Assembly (NCBI GenBank): GCA_036005185.1
Contig: DASYQS010000019.1
Location: 1 to 64,000, forward strand
DNA: 64,000 bases
From: VBAU01 sp036005185
GTDB taxonomy: Bacteria; Bacteroidota; Bacteroidia; Chitinophagales; Chitinophagaceae
Reading direction: 5' to 3'
Below are positions 7,885 to 16,493 of this stretch, piece after piece. Made by a program: the position numbers and the translations under genes. Every line of letters begins with the position of its first letter. Position 1 is the stretch's first letter. The notes beneath the pieces are model-generated. The model ran no database searches, had not been told where the DNA came from, and saw nothing but the letters and a program-made list of their open reading frames with translations.

Positions 7885-9123
7885 ATGAGAAAAAATTTAC
7901 ACTGCAATGCCATTAGTTTTGGATCTGCTCTTTTAATCATCATTTCTACTCAAGCACAGGATCGTTTTACTTATGCAGTTACCGACGTTAATCAAAACAC
8001 AGCTGGTTGGACTGTGTTGCGTAAACTGAATTTACAAACGGGCACTTATACCGATGCTTTATTAAATGGAGTTGATGGTAAAACAGTTGCCTATGATGCT
8101 TTGTCTAAAAAGCAAATTGATGGAAATGTCAGCCCGGGCTTAAATACATCCATTCCATTTAGCACAGGTGTAGCAGCCATTGCTTACGACAAAAAAAATA
8201 ATCGAATTTATTACACACCAATGTTCATTGACCAGTTAAGGTATATCGATTTAAAAACGATGAAAGTGTATTATGTAACCGGCCAATCTTTTACAGGTTT
8301 AAACAATCCGCATAATGACGAAGCGAATGTTGTTACCCGCATGGTGATAGCTCCGGATGGTTATGGGTATGCGGTTACAAATGATGCAAATAGTTTTATT
8401 CGTTTCTCCACTGATAAAAATTTCAAAGTTGAACAACTGGGTTCATTGGTTGATGACCCGAACAACACGGGAATTTCATGTCACAACCGATGCAGCAGCT
8501 GGGGAGGCGACATGATTGCTGACGATGCTGGCAATCTCTATCTGTTTTCTGCACGTAACATGGTATTCAAAGTAAATATTGAAACAAAAGTTGCAACATG
8601 GCTGGGACCTATTAAAGGATTACCCACTGAGTTTACTACGAATGGAATTGTGGTAACTGATGATGGAAATTTATTAGCGGGAAGCCAGACCTATTCAAAA
8701 AACTGGTATGTGATCGATCCAAAATCATGGAGCGCTTCAGAATACAAAGCACCGAATGGAATTTACCTGACTTCGGATCTGGCAAACAGCAATTTTCTTT
8801 CTACACGCAAAACAACAGAAATTGCTACCATTCCGCAACGTGAGTCTGCACTTTCAAACTTGATTCAGCTGTATCCCAATCCTGTAAGCATGAGCAATAA
8901 TCAATTCAAAATTCAATTTAATAAATTAGAGGCAGGAGATTATACGATAGAATTGACTGATGTGACCGGTAAGCAAGTAATGATGCAAAAGGTAAGCGTT
9001 GTCAGTGATGGGCAAGTGCAAACTTTTAATTTAAAAAAGAATACGGCTCAGGGCATTTATCTCATAAAAGTTTCCGATATTTATAGTAAATCACTCTTTA
9101 CCCAAAAATTAGTGGTCCAGTAA
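7885..9123 (+). CDS. Secreted beta-propeller-like protein with T9SS C-terminal signal
   Basis: A 412-residue protein with a signal peptide (residues 1-25, ending TQAQD). The central region has repeated short beta units of a propeller type (FTYAVTDVNQNTAGWTVLRKL, NRIYYTPMFIDQLRYIDL, GYGYAVTNDANSFIRFS, NLYLFSARNMVFKVN). The last 80 residues are a type A type IX secretion sorting domain: LIQLYPNPV, then ELTDVTGKQV and GIYLIKVSD near the end. It should be exported through the outer membrane and anchored or released. Two GCGTTG hairpins follow the stop; the first is an ordinary terminator for this gene. Confidence 0.85.
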   Translation: MRKNLHCNAISFGSALLIIISTQAQDRFTYAVTDVNQNTAGWTVLRKLNLQTGTYTDALLNGVDGKTVAYDALSKKQIDGNVSPGLNTSIPFSTGVAAIAYDKKNNRIYYTPMFIDQLRYIDLKTMKVYYVTGQSFTGLNNPHNDEANVVTRMVIAPDGYGYAVTNDANSFIRFSTDKNFKVEQLGSLVDDPNNTGISCHNRCSSWGGDMIADDAGNLYLFSARNMVFKVNIETKVATWLGPIKGLPTEFTTNGIVVTDDGNLLAGSQTYSKNWYVIDPKSWSASEYKAPNGIYLTSDLANSNFLSTRKTTEIATIPQRESALSNLIQLYPNPVSMSNNQFKIQFNKLEAGDYTIELTDVTGKQVMMQKVSVVSDGQVQTFNLKKNTAQGIYLIKVSDIYSKSLFTQKLVVQ

Positions 9124-9149
9124 AGAATCCTCTTAACTGAATCGCAAAG

Positions 9150-9179
9150 GCGTTGATCCCGTAAGATCAACGCTTTTTT
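9150..9179 (+). terminator. Intrinsic terminator after the T9SS cargo gene
   Basis: Arms 9150-9158 (GCGTTGATC) and 9165-9173 (GATCAACGC) pair perfectly around a six-base loop and are followed by six T. It lies 27 bases after the stop codon at 9123. Confidence 0.85.
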
Positions 9180-9242
9180 ATTTTTGTTATCACATCCACT
9201 AAAATTTAATATCAGTTACAGGCTATGTTACTTAATGCAAAG

Positions 9243-9272
9243 GCGTTGACCCTGTGAGGGCCAACGCTTTTT
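9243..9272 (+). terminator. Second GCGTTG-type terminator hairpin
   Basis: Arms GCGTTG (9243-9248) and CAACGC (9262-9267) continue after one mismatch into CCC/GGG around the loop TGTGA, followed by TTTTT. It is a near-duplicate of the hairpin 90 bases earlier, including the flanking GCAAAG context. Confidence 0.7.
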
Positions 9273-9355
9273 GTCTTCCCGAACCGTACTTTCCTGGACA
9301 AAAAAGTACAGGTTTATACGCAGTATCCTGCGGATAAGAACTGATTTAAAAATCT

Positions 9356-10609
9356 TTAATCATATTTTCTTCCTTTGCTAAAAAGAAAATCGCGGTATGT
9401 TAAGCTCAGTGTGAGTTGCAAAAAATTTTCTTTAATAAGGTCAGCCTTTGTAGTTCCTCTTTTACCGCCTTCTAATGATAGAGTGTATAATAAGTTGCTA
9501 TTAAGCCTGCCACCCATACCTGCTGTTATTCCAAATTCATTGACAGGCATGTTATTCACTCTCAAATAAGAATTACTGATAAAACCGCCAAACTGAAAAT
9601 AATTTTTTTCAACCTTTTGTCCTAATACATCTATGTGCTTCGCAATCTCAATCCCAGCTGAAATACGGTTACTATTTATTAAACTCCAACCATCTCCCTT
9701 TATATTTAAAGGTGACCAATTTTCATAGGTATAATCTGCAGCAAAACTTGTTTTCTTATTATGAGTTAGTGTGATGCCCATGCCATAGGTTCGCGGTAAA
9801 TAAAAGCGATCATTCTTAATAAAATTATCATTCAGAATTGCAGCGCCATTTTCCGTAACAGTTAGTGTTCTTTCAGAACCCAGCCTGGTTTTTTCAATGA
9901 ATTTTCCTCCCAAAGAAAAGTCCCATTTTTTATTTAATGCAACGGAATAGATAGCTCCGAATTCAAATTTCGGACTGCCAAAATAATCTTGCTGCTTGGT
10001 TTCAATAGAACTGGTCGCAGCGTCATTCACAATGGTTTCTGTTTGATTGATGCTGCCTGCAATGATCGAAGATTTGATCCCAAACGAAAAATGCTTACCA
10101 ACTGAAAAAGCATTTGTCCAATAATAATCATTTAATCCCCCATTTCCTTCATAGATGGCATAATAGATTTCGTTACTCCCTAACACATTTTTATTACCAC
10201 TGAATTTATAATTCACATTGCTGAATTGCTTAAAGCCAATGCTGCTGGCCCAAAATTTATTTATCTTAACCGCTAGCGTAAGTCCCTTTAACCAGAGATC
10301 TTTATTTTTTCGATTGGTTTCATTAATGGCATCTCCATAATATTGCAGTGTTTTACCTGTGGCCGAAACACTCAGTAAATAAAAACTGCGGGGCAAGCCT
10401 GAAATAGCGGCAGGATTATTATTGATAAAATAGCTGGAGGATTGTGTTGCAAGGCCGGTACCGCCCATGCCACTGGTTCTATTATATATTCTATTATCAA
10501 TATCTCCTATTCCATAAATGGAGTAGGGGCTATTCATATTTTGCGAAAAACTTTTTATTGAAACAAACCCAGATACCAGCATAATTGTATAAATGTTTTT
10601 CCCAATCAT
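9356..10609 (-). CDS. Outer-membrane beta-barrel protein (FadL/PorV-like architecture)
   Basis: A 417-residue exported protein. After the signal peptide (ending SFSQN), the mature start SPYSIYGIGDIDNRIYNRTSGMGGTG resembles the N-terminus of Bacteroidota FadL/PorV-type barrels (SxxGxGxxxxxxxxxxxxMGGxG). Alternating-hydrophobic strands follow throughout (FWASSIGFKQFSNVNYKF, KWDFSLGGKFIEKTRL, NLLYTLSLEGGKRGTT, FLQLTLSLTYRDFLF). It starts two bases after the stop of the upstream DUF4270 gene, so the two are co-transcribed. It may be a pore or partner for the DUF4270 lipoprotein (inference from position only). Confidence 0.75.
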   Translation of the reverse strand: MIGKNIYTIMLVSGFVSIKSFSQNMNSPYSIYGIGDIDNRIYNRTSGMGGTGLATQSSSYFINNNPAAISGLPRSFYLLSVSATGKTLQYYGDAINETNRKNKDLWLKGLTLAVKINKFWASSIGFKQFSNVNYKFSGNKNVLGSNEIYYAIYEGNGGLNDYYWTNAFSVGKHFSFGIKSSIIAGSINQTETIVNDAATSSIETKQQDYFGSPKFEFGAIYSVALNKKWDFSLGGKFIEKTRLGSERTLTVTENGAAILNDNFIKNDRFYLPRTYGMGITLTHNKKTSFAADYTYENWSPLNIKGDGWSLINSNRISAGIEIAKHIDVLGQKVEKNYFQFGGFISNSYLRVNNMPVNEFGITAGMGGRLNSNLLYTLSLEGGKRGTTKADLIKENFLQLTLSLTYRDFLFSKGRKYD

Positions 10610-10611
10610 TT

Positions 10612-11928
10612 TTATTTGTTAATGGTAAGTATTGTGAGCAATAGCTGTGTTTTGAATAATGCTTGTTTACTATTGCCGATAACAGCTCTGTTAACTTGGA
10701 GCGGGTCCTTATTTTCGAGCAAAAAGAAACCTGCATCCTCTGTTCCTGTATTAATAAGCAATGAGTTGATGTATGAGGTTACATTAAACCTGTAATAAGT
10801 ATTTAGCCCATATATTTCATCTACAACAGGTGAGGCAGTTTGTAAAACAGAAAGCGTTGAATCAAGAACAAAGCTACCTATGGTGTTTGTCCCATTCGTT
10901 TGCACGAGGTAAAAGCTGGAAGGCAATTTGAATTTAAAGTTATCATAGCTCTGCCCTAAAGGTCGGATAATCAATTCTGCTTTTTGAAGCTTTACAATTT
11001 TATCAGTAGTTATAATTCCTTTTAGTGAAGGAAAGATCATTTTTAATAAAGCACCTGCTCCATATTGTGTAAAAGCTGCATTATTGGTTTGCTCAGATGA
11101 AAATTCCTTTGTCCCTGTAGTTGAAGAATGTAACGGAGTTCCAGTTCTATCGGTAACAATCTGATTAAAAGCGTAGTTGTTTGACTTAGAAGGAAAATTA
11201 ACCCATTTATTTTCGGGATAGGGAATAGTCGTGTGATAATAAATACGCAGGATCATGTTTCCCGAAGCTCCGTTAAGGCCATAAATAGCTGTTGTATCAT
11301 TATCATTTACCGAAAGAGAGATCCCTTTAAAATAATTTTGAAAGCCATCATCACTGACAACTTCATCTGATCGCTGCTGCAACTTATTAAATAGTTCTGC
11401 TCCCTTGGAATTGTTTAACCGAATAATAATTGAATCAGTTGATGGCCGAAGTTTCACCTTTTTGCTTCCTAAGGCATCAAGCTTTGCAGGAACATTTGTA
11501 GAGTTATACAAGTTATTGTTATAGGTATAATCAATAGTTTGTGCTAATTCGTTCACATAAATTGTTTGTTCCCGAGTTGTATCTCCATAATAGTATTTAT
11601 TGAGATGAATGATAAAACATGCTGAATCAAACTGCGAAGTTGTTGATATGCTCACTGTTTCGGCCGGAATAGTCAATTGAAAAAAAGGCCTCGCAGATAT
11701 AATGCCCAGATAAGGGTCTTTATATTTTCCCAATAAAAATGAAGTAGCACTCCCTGTAGTAAATGAATCTAACACAACGGTTGACAACCTGGGCTCTACC
11801 GTATCTATAGAAACAAGATTGGTGTAATTATTATCTGGGATGTTCCCAAATTCTATCTCATTTCTTGAACAAGATATTCCCAAAAAGGAAAACAGGATCA
11901 CATAGAATAACCAATTTCTAGCATTCAT
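10612..11928 (-). CDS. DUF4270 family lipoprotein
   Basis: 438 residues from the ATG at 11928; open frame reaches a GTG at 11940, but the ATG gives a normal signal sequence MNARNWLFYVILFSFLGISCS with lipobox and C21. The body has the DUF4270 layout: an early strand YKDPYLGIISARPFFQLTIP, a central FNKLQQRS region and a late part (LKGIITTDKIVKLQKAELIIRPL, YYRFNVTSYINSLL, ENKDPLQVNRAVIGNSK) close to DNRT-type lipoprotein domains. It heads a two-gene operon with the outer-membrane barrel and diverges from the Kelch/LytSR operon across 261 bases. Function unknown; surface exposure is likely. Confidence 0.8.
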   Translation of the reverse strand: MNARNWLFYVILFSFLGISCSRNEIEFGNIPDNNYTNLVSIDTVEPRLSTVVLDSFTTGSATSFLLGKYKDPYLGIISARPFFQLTIPAETVSISTTSQFDSACFIIHLNKYYYGDTTREQTIYVNELAQTIDYTYNNNLYNSTNVPAKLDALGSKKVKLRPSTDSIIIRLNNSKGAELFNKLQQRSDEVVSDDGFQNYFKGISLSVNDNDTTAIYGLNGASGNMILRIYYHTTIPYPENKWVNFPSKSNNYAFNQIVTDRTGTPLHSSTTGTKEFSSEQTNNAAFTQYGAGALLKMIFPSLKGIITTDKIVKLQKAELIIRPLGQSYDNFKFKLPSSFYLVQTNGTNTIGSFVLDSTLSVLQTASPVVDEIYGLNTYYRFNVTSYINSLLINTGTEDAGFFLLENKDPLQVNRAVIGNSKQALFKTQLLLTILTINK

Positions 11929-12189
11929 TATAAGTTTCACGTTGATCGTTTAGTAGCGCAATTTATTCTTGCACCCAACAGATGAAGTGTTATAGTATAT
12001 TAAGCTGTTCAATTAATCTACCAGTTGGTTTTTAAGATCGATTAATTCATTTTCAGAATTATCTATTTCAGGATTGCAGAAAAAATTATAGATAGTTTTA
12101 TCGACCAGCTTCGTCTATAGATTATTACAATCTGTCTATTTTAAGACCTTCTTCGCAAGGCTTGCCAATACTTTTATCAAAAATTCATT

Positions 12190-13215
12190 ATGAGAAAAAT
12201 GAAGGTATACGTTGTGGCAACCTTATTGATCACTACATCTTTTCTTATCACTCAGTCTTGCGTAAAATCCAATGATGACAGTGATGAAGATGTTATTGGC
12301 AATTGGATACGCAGTTCAGATTTTGATGGCAATGCAAGAAGTGAAGCAGCAACATTTGTTATTGGTGATTATGCTTATTTAGCTACGGGTTCAACCGACA
12401 GAGAGAGGTTCAAAGATTTGTGGGAGTACAATCTTAGCCGGCAGTATTGGTCTCAAAAAGCTGACCTTCCCGGGGTTGCAAGAAACTCGGCAGTAGCTTT
12501 TACCATTGGGAGCAAGGGATATATAGGCACAGGTTACGATGGCGCCAATAAGCTAAATGATTTTTGGGAGTATGATCCAACTTTGAACCAATGGACGCAA
12601 AAAGCAGATTTTGGTGGAACTGCACGATACGATGCTATTGGTTTTTCTGTAAATGATAAAGGCTATATATCCTGCGGCTTTGATGGCAACTATCTGAAAG
12701 ACCTCTGGCAATATGATCCTTCCTCAAATCAATGGTCACAAAAAGCAAGTATTGGTGGTACCAAGCGATCGGCTGCCTCAGTATTTGTTATCAATAATAA
12801 AGCATACATCTGTTCAGGAAATAATAATGGATCTGCATTAAATGATCTATGGATGTATGATGCCTCTTCCGATAACTGGACAGAAAAAAGAAAATTGAGC
12901 AATGTAAGTGATGAAAGCTATGACGATGACTATTCCAATATTGCCCGTTATAATGGAGTAGTGGTTGTTATGAATAATTACGCTTATTTAACGACTGGAG
13001 AGAACGGCTCTATTATTTCAAACACGTGGATGTACGATCCGACATCGGATGTTTGGACAAAGAAGACTGCTTTCGAGGGTACAGCACGCACAGGGGCCGC
13101 CGCTTTTAGTTTAAGTGACAGAGGATTTGTGCTGACGGGACGAAGTGGTTCTTTGTCGTTTGATAACGCCTATGAATTTCATCCGGCAGATGAACAAAAC
13201 GATAACGATAACTAA
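12190..13215 (+). CDS. Kelch-repeat lipoprotein
   Basis: A 341-residue protein with a lipoprotein signal peptide (lipobox near ITQSC, C24) and about six Kelch units. Each unit has the pattern YLATGSxxxxxxKDLWEYNxxxxxWSQKADLPGxAR (for example GYIGTGYDG, LNDFWEYDP, LNDLWMYDA, NTWMYDPTSD). These form a beta-propeller that could bind carbohydrate or protein at the cell surface. The 3' end overlaps the next gene by 26 bases, and the four genes from here to 15451 overlap one another, so they form one operon with a LytS/LytTR pair. A role as the extracellular input or output of that pair is inference. Confidence 0.88.
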   Translation: MRKMKVYVVATLLITTSFLITQSCVKSNDDSDEDVIGNWIRSSDFDGNARSEAATFVIGDYAYLATGSTDRERFKDLWEYNLSRQYWSQKADLPGVARNSAVAFTIGSKGYIGTGYDGANKLNDFWEYDPTLNQWTQKADFGGTARYDAIGFSVNDKGYISCGFDGNYLKDLWQYDPSSNQWSQKASIGGTKRSAASVFVINNKAYICSGNNNGSALNDLWMYDASSDNWTEKRKLSNVSDESYDDDYSNIARYNGVVVVMNNYAYLTTGENGSIISNTWMYDPTSDVWTKKTAFEGTARTGAAAFSLSDRGFVLTGRSGSLSFDNAYEFHPADEQNDNDN

Positions 13216-13552
13216 GCACGATGTAATTGTCATTACGATTGCCGTTGCAATTGCAGCAGCCATCCCATTTTGCTTTTTAAAAGATGAAAGAAAAAGAATT
13301 GATTACAGAACTTTTCACACTGCAATGGGATGGGGATATGATATTTTAGTGAAGAAAAAAATATTCATTCATCAAGAGAATGTTCCTGCAATTGCTGAAA
13401 AAAAAGGATTTGACACCGAGGAATCAGCAAAAAAAACAGCTAATCTGATAATTGACAAATTAAAAAATAACAAACCTCCAACGCTTACCCACGAAGAACT
13501 TGTTCAAATTTGCCAGTCCCTGAATGAAGTAAAAAAAATTATGAATGAATAA
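13190..13552 (+). CDS. DUF4907 family membrane-anchored protein
   Basis: 120 residues when started at the ATG at 13190, which places the start inside the last codons of the Kelch gene. An ATG at 13145 would add 15 residues of poor character and a longer overlap, so it is not preferred. Residues about 11-29 (VIVITIAVAIAAAIPFCFL) form a single membrane segment. The rest matches my memory of the Bacteroidota DUF4907 family: HTAMGWGYDILVKKKIFIHQENVPAIAEKKGFDTEESAKKTA. Function unknown. It overlaps the following kinase gene by eight bases. Confidence 0.8.
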   Translation: MNKTITITKHDVIVITIAVAIAAAIPFCFLKDERKRIDYRTFHTAMGWGYDILVKKKIFIHQENVPAIAEKKGFDTEESAKKTANLIIDKLKNNKPPTLTHEELVQICQSLNEVKKIMNE

Positions 13553-14750
13553 ATTGTTGTATTCCGTATTCGGTTTTGAACAGCCAAGGAATAAAATAAG
13601 AATATTCCTTGTTATTCTCATTCATGTTTTAGGCTGGTCCCTTTTCTTTTTAATCCCTCTTTCATTTTATCCTGTAAAATTTGATGGTAATCGCTTTTGG
13701 TTTCGCGAGCTTGCAAGCAAGCTATTTCCAGTAGGTTTATTTTACTTGAATTATTATTTTTTATTACCCCGTCTTTTTGAAAAAAGAAAATTCGTTGCTT
13801 ATTTCTCACTTCTATTTGTAGCTATTTTAATAGCATTGGTTCAAGATATTATTGTAAAAAATGGATTCTTAAAACATCGTCAGGGCTTTAAAACTATAGC
13901 CTTTGAAGCTCCATTTGAAAAACCTGTGAATGATAAATTTTTTATTTTCCGCTCGGATTCGGCTGGAATTATCTTTAGCTCAGATTCTACCGTAAGATCT
14001 TTCCCCCCATTGCCATTCAGAGAGCCAACTATCTTTAATATACCGCGTGGAATTCTTTTTATGTCGTTTAACCGAGTTGCTTCACTATGCATTTTATTGA
14101 TACTTCTTGGTGGCATGATACGGCTTGGTTTTTCCTTTGTAAAAAATCAAAACGAAAAAAAAATATTGGAAAACACCAACTTAAATGCTGAAATAAATTT
14201 TTTAAAATCACAGATCAATCCGCATTTTTTATTTAATACACTAAACGGTATTTATTCCCTTGCACACAACCAATCAAATCAAACAGAAAAGGCTATTTTG
14301 AAGCTATCTGATCTTATGCGGTATGTGTTGTATGAATCAGGCACGGAAAAAGTTGAATTAGCAAAGGATATTCAATATCTGACAAACTATGTTGATTTAC
14401 AACGATTGCGTCTTTCTTCCAAGATAACGATTCAATACAATGTTAAAGGTGATCTGGATGGATACTATATTGCTCCCCTTCTTCTGATTTCATTCATTGA
14501 AAATGCATTTAAACATGGCATCAGTTATACAAACTCTTCTTTTATTCAAATTGAAGTTTCAGTTTTTGAAGAAACATTAACACTGTTTGTAGAAAATCCG
14601 ATTGTTGAAACCAATAGTTTCGCAGGAGGAGTAGGATTAAAGAATGTTACACGAAGACTTGACTTATTATATCCCGAAAAACATTCTTTAAATATTGTAA
14701 ATAACGGTCACTTGCACGTAGTTAACCTAAAACTCAATTTAAAAAAGTGA
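13545..14750 (+). CDS. LytS-type sensor histidine kinase
   Basis: A 401-residue membrane kinase. Four predicted membrane helices lie near residues 20-42, 58-76, 83-103 and 178-197; the loop of about 70 residues between the third and fourth is probably extracytoplasmic and could be the sensor. The His_kinase domain has the phospho-accepting H227 in SQINPHFLFNTLNG, an N-box-like FIENAFKHG and a glycine-rich AGGVGLKNVTRRL. The gene overlaps the DUF4907 gene by eight bases and shares a GTGA overlap with the response regulator, so kinase and regulator are translationally coupled. Confidence 0.92.
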   Translation: MNKLLYSVFGFEQPRNKIRIFLVILIHVLGWSLFFLIPLSFYPVKFDGNRFWFRELASKLFPVGLFYLNYYFLLPRLFEKRKFVAYFSLLFVAILIALVQDIIVKNGFLKHRQGFKTIAFEAPFEKPVNDKFFIFRSDSAGIIFSSDSTVRSFPPLPFREPTIFNIPRGILFMSFNRVASLCILLILLGGMIRLGFSFVKNQNEKKILENTNLNAEINFLKSQINPHFLFNTLNGIYSLAHNQSNQTEKAILKLSDLMRYVLYESGTEKVELAKDIQYLTNYVDLQRLRLSSKITIQYNVKGDLDGYYIAPLLLISFIENAFKHGISYTNSSFIQIEVSVFEETLTLFVENPIVETNSFAGGVGLKNVTRRLDLLYPEKHSLNIVNNGHLHVVNLKLNLKK

Positions 14751-15451
14751 TTAACTGCTTATTAATCGATGACGAGCCTTTAGCCTTACAGGTTCTTGAA
14801 GACTTTGTGAATAAAACGCCCTATTTGAAACTAGCAGGCAAGTATGAAGAACCTTTACTGGCTTTGCCTTTGCTCGAAACTCAAAAAATCGATCTTCTTT
14901 TTCTTGATATAAAAATGCCGGATATTTCAGGAATTGACTTCTTTAAATCACTTCCATACAAGCCTGAAGTAATATTTACAACCGCTTACAGTGAATTTGC
15001 GATGGATGGCTTTGAGCTAAAAGCAATGGATTATCTTTTAAAGCCTATTTCATTCGAAAAATTTATCACAGCTTGCAATAGGGTAAAAGATCTTTTGGAA
15101 ATCAGGAATATAAAAAGTTTAAAAAGCAGGGATTATTTTTTTATCAACGTGGCCCACAAGCTCCATAAAATTTTTTACAACGAAATTTTATATCTCGAAG
15201 GATTTAAAGACTATACCAAAATTTATCTTTCAAATTCAACTTCACCCCTGCTTGTGTTACATAATCTTAAATACTTCGAAGAACTTCTTCAGGAAAATGA
15301 ATTCATCCGTATCCATCGTTCTTATATTGTTCCTATTAGGATGCTAAATACCATTTCACGCAAGTCGGTAACAATTGGTAGCAGATCGTTGCCAGTAAGT
15401 GATAATTATCGAGATAATTTATTTTCTTCCGTTCAGCGTACGACCGATTGA
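14747..15451 (+). CDS. LytTR-family response regulator
   Basis: A 234-residue regulator starting at GTG within the stop of the kinase gene. The receiver domain has the acidic pair DDE near residues 8-10, the phospho-acceptor D54 (LFLDIKMPD), a Thr/Tyr switch (IFTTAYSEFAMDGFE) and K98-region DYLLKPISF. The C-terminal LytTR DNA-binding domain spans about 125-230 (YLEGFKDYTKIYL, FIRIHRSYIVPI). Its targets are unknown; the overlapping Kelch/DUF4907 genes and the divergent DUF4270 operon are natural candidates. Confidence 0.93.
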   Translation: MINCLLIDDEPLALQVLEDFVNKTPYLKLAGKYEEPLLALPLLETQKIDLLFLDIKMPDISGIDFFKSLPYKPEVIFTTAYSEFAMDGFELKAMDYLLKPISFEKFITACNRVKDLLEIRNIKSLKSRDYFFINVAHKLHKIFYNEILYLEGFKDYTKIYLSNSTSPLLVLHNLKYFEELLQENEFIRIHRSYIVPIRMLNTISRKSVTIGSRSLPVSDNYRDNLFSSVQRTTD

Positions 15452-15497
15452 GATTGATTTTTGAATAATTTTTGTGACCATCATAGCTGAAAAACAA

Positions 15498-15524
15498 GAG
15501 GCTGACTCGCATTGAATCAGCCTC
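15498..15524 (-). terminator. Terminator hairpin of the KGG-repeat gene
   Basis: Arms GAGGCTGA (15498-15505) and TCAGCCTC (15517-15524) enclose an 11-base loop. Read leftward it is followed by TTGTTTTT, so it ends transcription of the KGG gene. Together with the palindrome at 15531-15550 it may also stop the converging response-regulator transcript. Confidence 0.75.
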
Positions 15525-15530
15525 CTGCTA

Positions 15531-15550
15531 CAGATAAAAATTTTTATCTG
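15531..15550. repeat. Perfect 20-base palindrome overlapping a stop codon
   Basis: CAGATAAAAA followed by its exact reverse complement TTTTTATCTG. It overlaps the last codons and stop of the leftward KGG gene (stop at 15544-15546). The five-T tract would act as a tail for transcripts coming from either side, so it is probably part of a two-way termination zone. Confidence 0.65.
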
Positions 15551-16386
15551 CGGCTTCTGCCTTGACCGCTGCTTCTGCGGCTCCTCCGTCCACGATCATC
15601 GTCTTCTTCCCATCTTGCTCTTCCTCCCTTACTTGCAATGCGCCTTACTTCTTCACGGGGCATTGATCCAAAGCCTCGCCTGCCTGAACTGCTGCGCCCG
15701 GAACTGCTTCCACCACGGCTGCTTGAAGAAATTCTCCTGGCTCCTGTTCGCCCTGAAGAACTTCTACCACGGCTGCTGCTTCGCCCTCTGTCACGATTAT
15801 CTTCATCTTCTTCCCATCTTGCCCTGCCGCCTTTTCTTCCTATCCGAGAATAAAACTCAGGGCCATACTCGTCACGAACTGATTCACCTCCCTCTTGTCC
15901 TATTCGTTCATAAAATTCCCGGCCATGTGTTCTGGAAGTTCCTTCTCCTCCCATTCTTGCAATGCGGCGTTGCTCTTCAGGATCCATGCTAGCAAATCCC
16001 CGTCTCGAGTAATCTCCCTCACGGCGAGACGAGGTTCTTCTGCCACTCGATGAAGATCTTCTTCCTCTGCCTCTTCCCCTTCTATCGTAATCGTAATCCT
16101 CATCTTCTTCATACCCAGCATCTTCATATTCATCTTCCTCACCTTCATAACCAGTATCCTCATATTCGCCTTCATCCCCTTCTTCCCAATCCTCATCTTC
16201 TTCATACCTATTACTTACACCTTGTTCTTCATCTTCATCATAGCCCTCATCATAACCTTCATCATATTCTTCTTCATAATCTCTATTGCGGCCTCCGCGT
16301 GAAGAACGGCCACCTTCACTAGCAATGCGGCGACGGCGCTCCGGATCCATTGAGGCAAAACCCCTTTTGTCTGATCTTCGTGCCAT
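15544..16386 (-). CDS. KGG-repeat stress-type protein with long disordered acidic and RS-rich linkers
   Basis: A 280-residue protein without a signal peptide or membrane segment. Five KGG-type (stress-induced bacterial motif, YciG/GsiB-like) units are visible: 9-26 (RGFASMDPERRRRIASEGG type), 129-147 (the same words with EEQRRIARMGG), 155-167 (GREFYERIGQEGG), 175-187 (GPEFYSRIGRKGG) and 238-255 (RGFGSMPREEVRRIASKGG). Between units 1 and 2 lies a strongly acidic DEY-rich block (36-101) and then an RGRG/SSSS basic block. A second RS-rich block spans 198-236. Proteins with such repeats are associated with desiccation and general stress in other bacteria. Charge patterning like this favours disorder or condensate formation (inference). 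Confidence 0.85.
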   Translation of the reverse strand: MARRSDKRGFASMDPERRRRIASEGGRSSRGGRNRDYEEEYDEGYDEGYDEDEEQGVSNRYEEDEDWEEGDEGEYEDTGYEGEEDEYEDAGYEEDEDYDYDRRGRGRGRRSSSSGRRTSSRREGDYSRRGFASMDPEEQRRIARMGGEGTSRTHGREFYERIGQEGGESVRDEYGPEFYSRIGRKGGRARWEEDEDNRDRGRSSSRGRSSSGRTGARRISSSSRGGSSSGRSSSGRRGFGSMPREEVRRIASKGGRARWEEDDDRGRRSRRSSGQGRSRR

Positions 16387-16459
16387 AATTGTTGAATTTT
16401 AGTGGTTAACAAAAATTGTTGATACATCAGCTTTGTGGAAATAGATGGCAGCGCTAAAA

Positions 16460-16477
16460 TGTAGAGGATATTCTACA
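16460..16477 (-). terminator. Weak terminator hairpin after the LigD-like gene
   Basis: TGTAGA (16460-16465) and TCTACA (16472-16477) pair around a six-base loop. Read leftward it is followed by TTTTAGC, about 17 bases beyond the stop at 16494. The stem is only six pairs and AT-rich, so activity is uncertain. Confidence 0.4.
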
Positions 16478-16493
16478 AAAAAAATTCTGAAGT

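Noticed and set aside
15615..16427. Several open frames on both strands over the KGG gene
   Set aside because: The repeat-rich, biased composition of the KGG gene leaves stop-free shadows. Only the frame ending at 15544 has family motifs.
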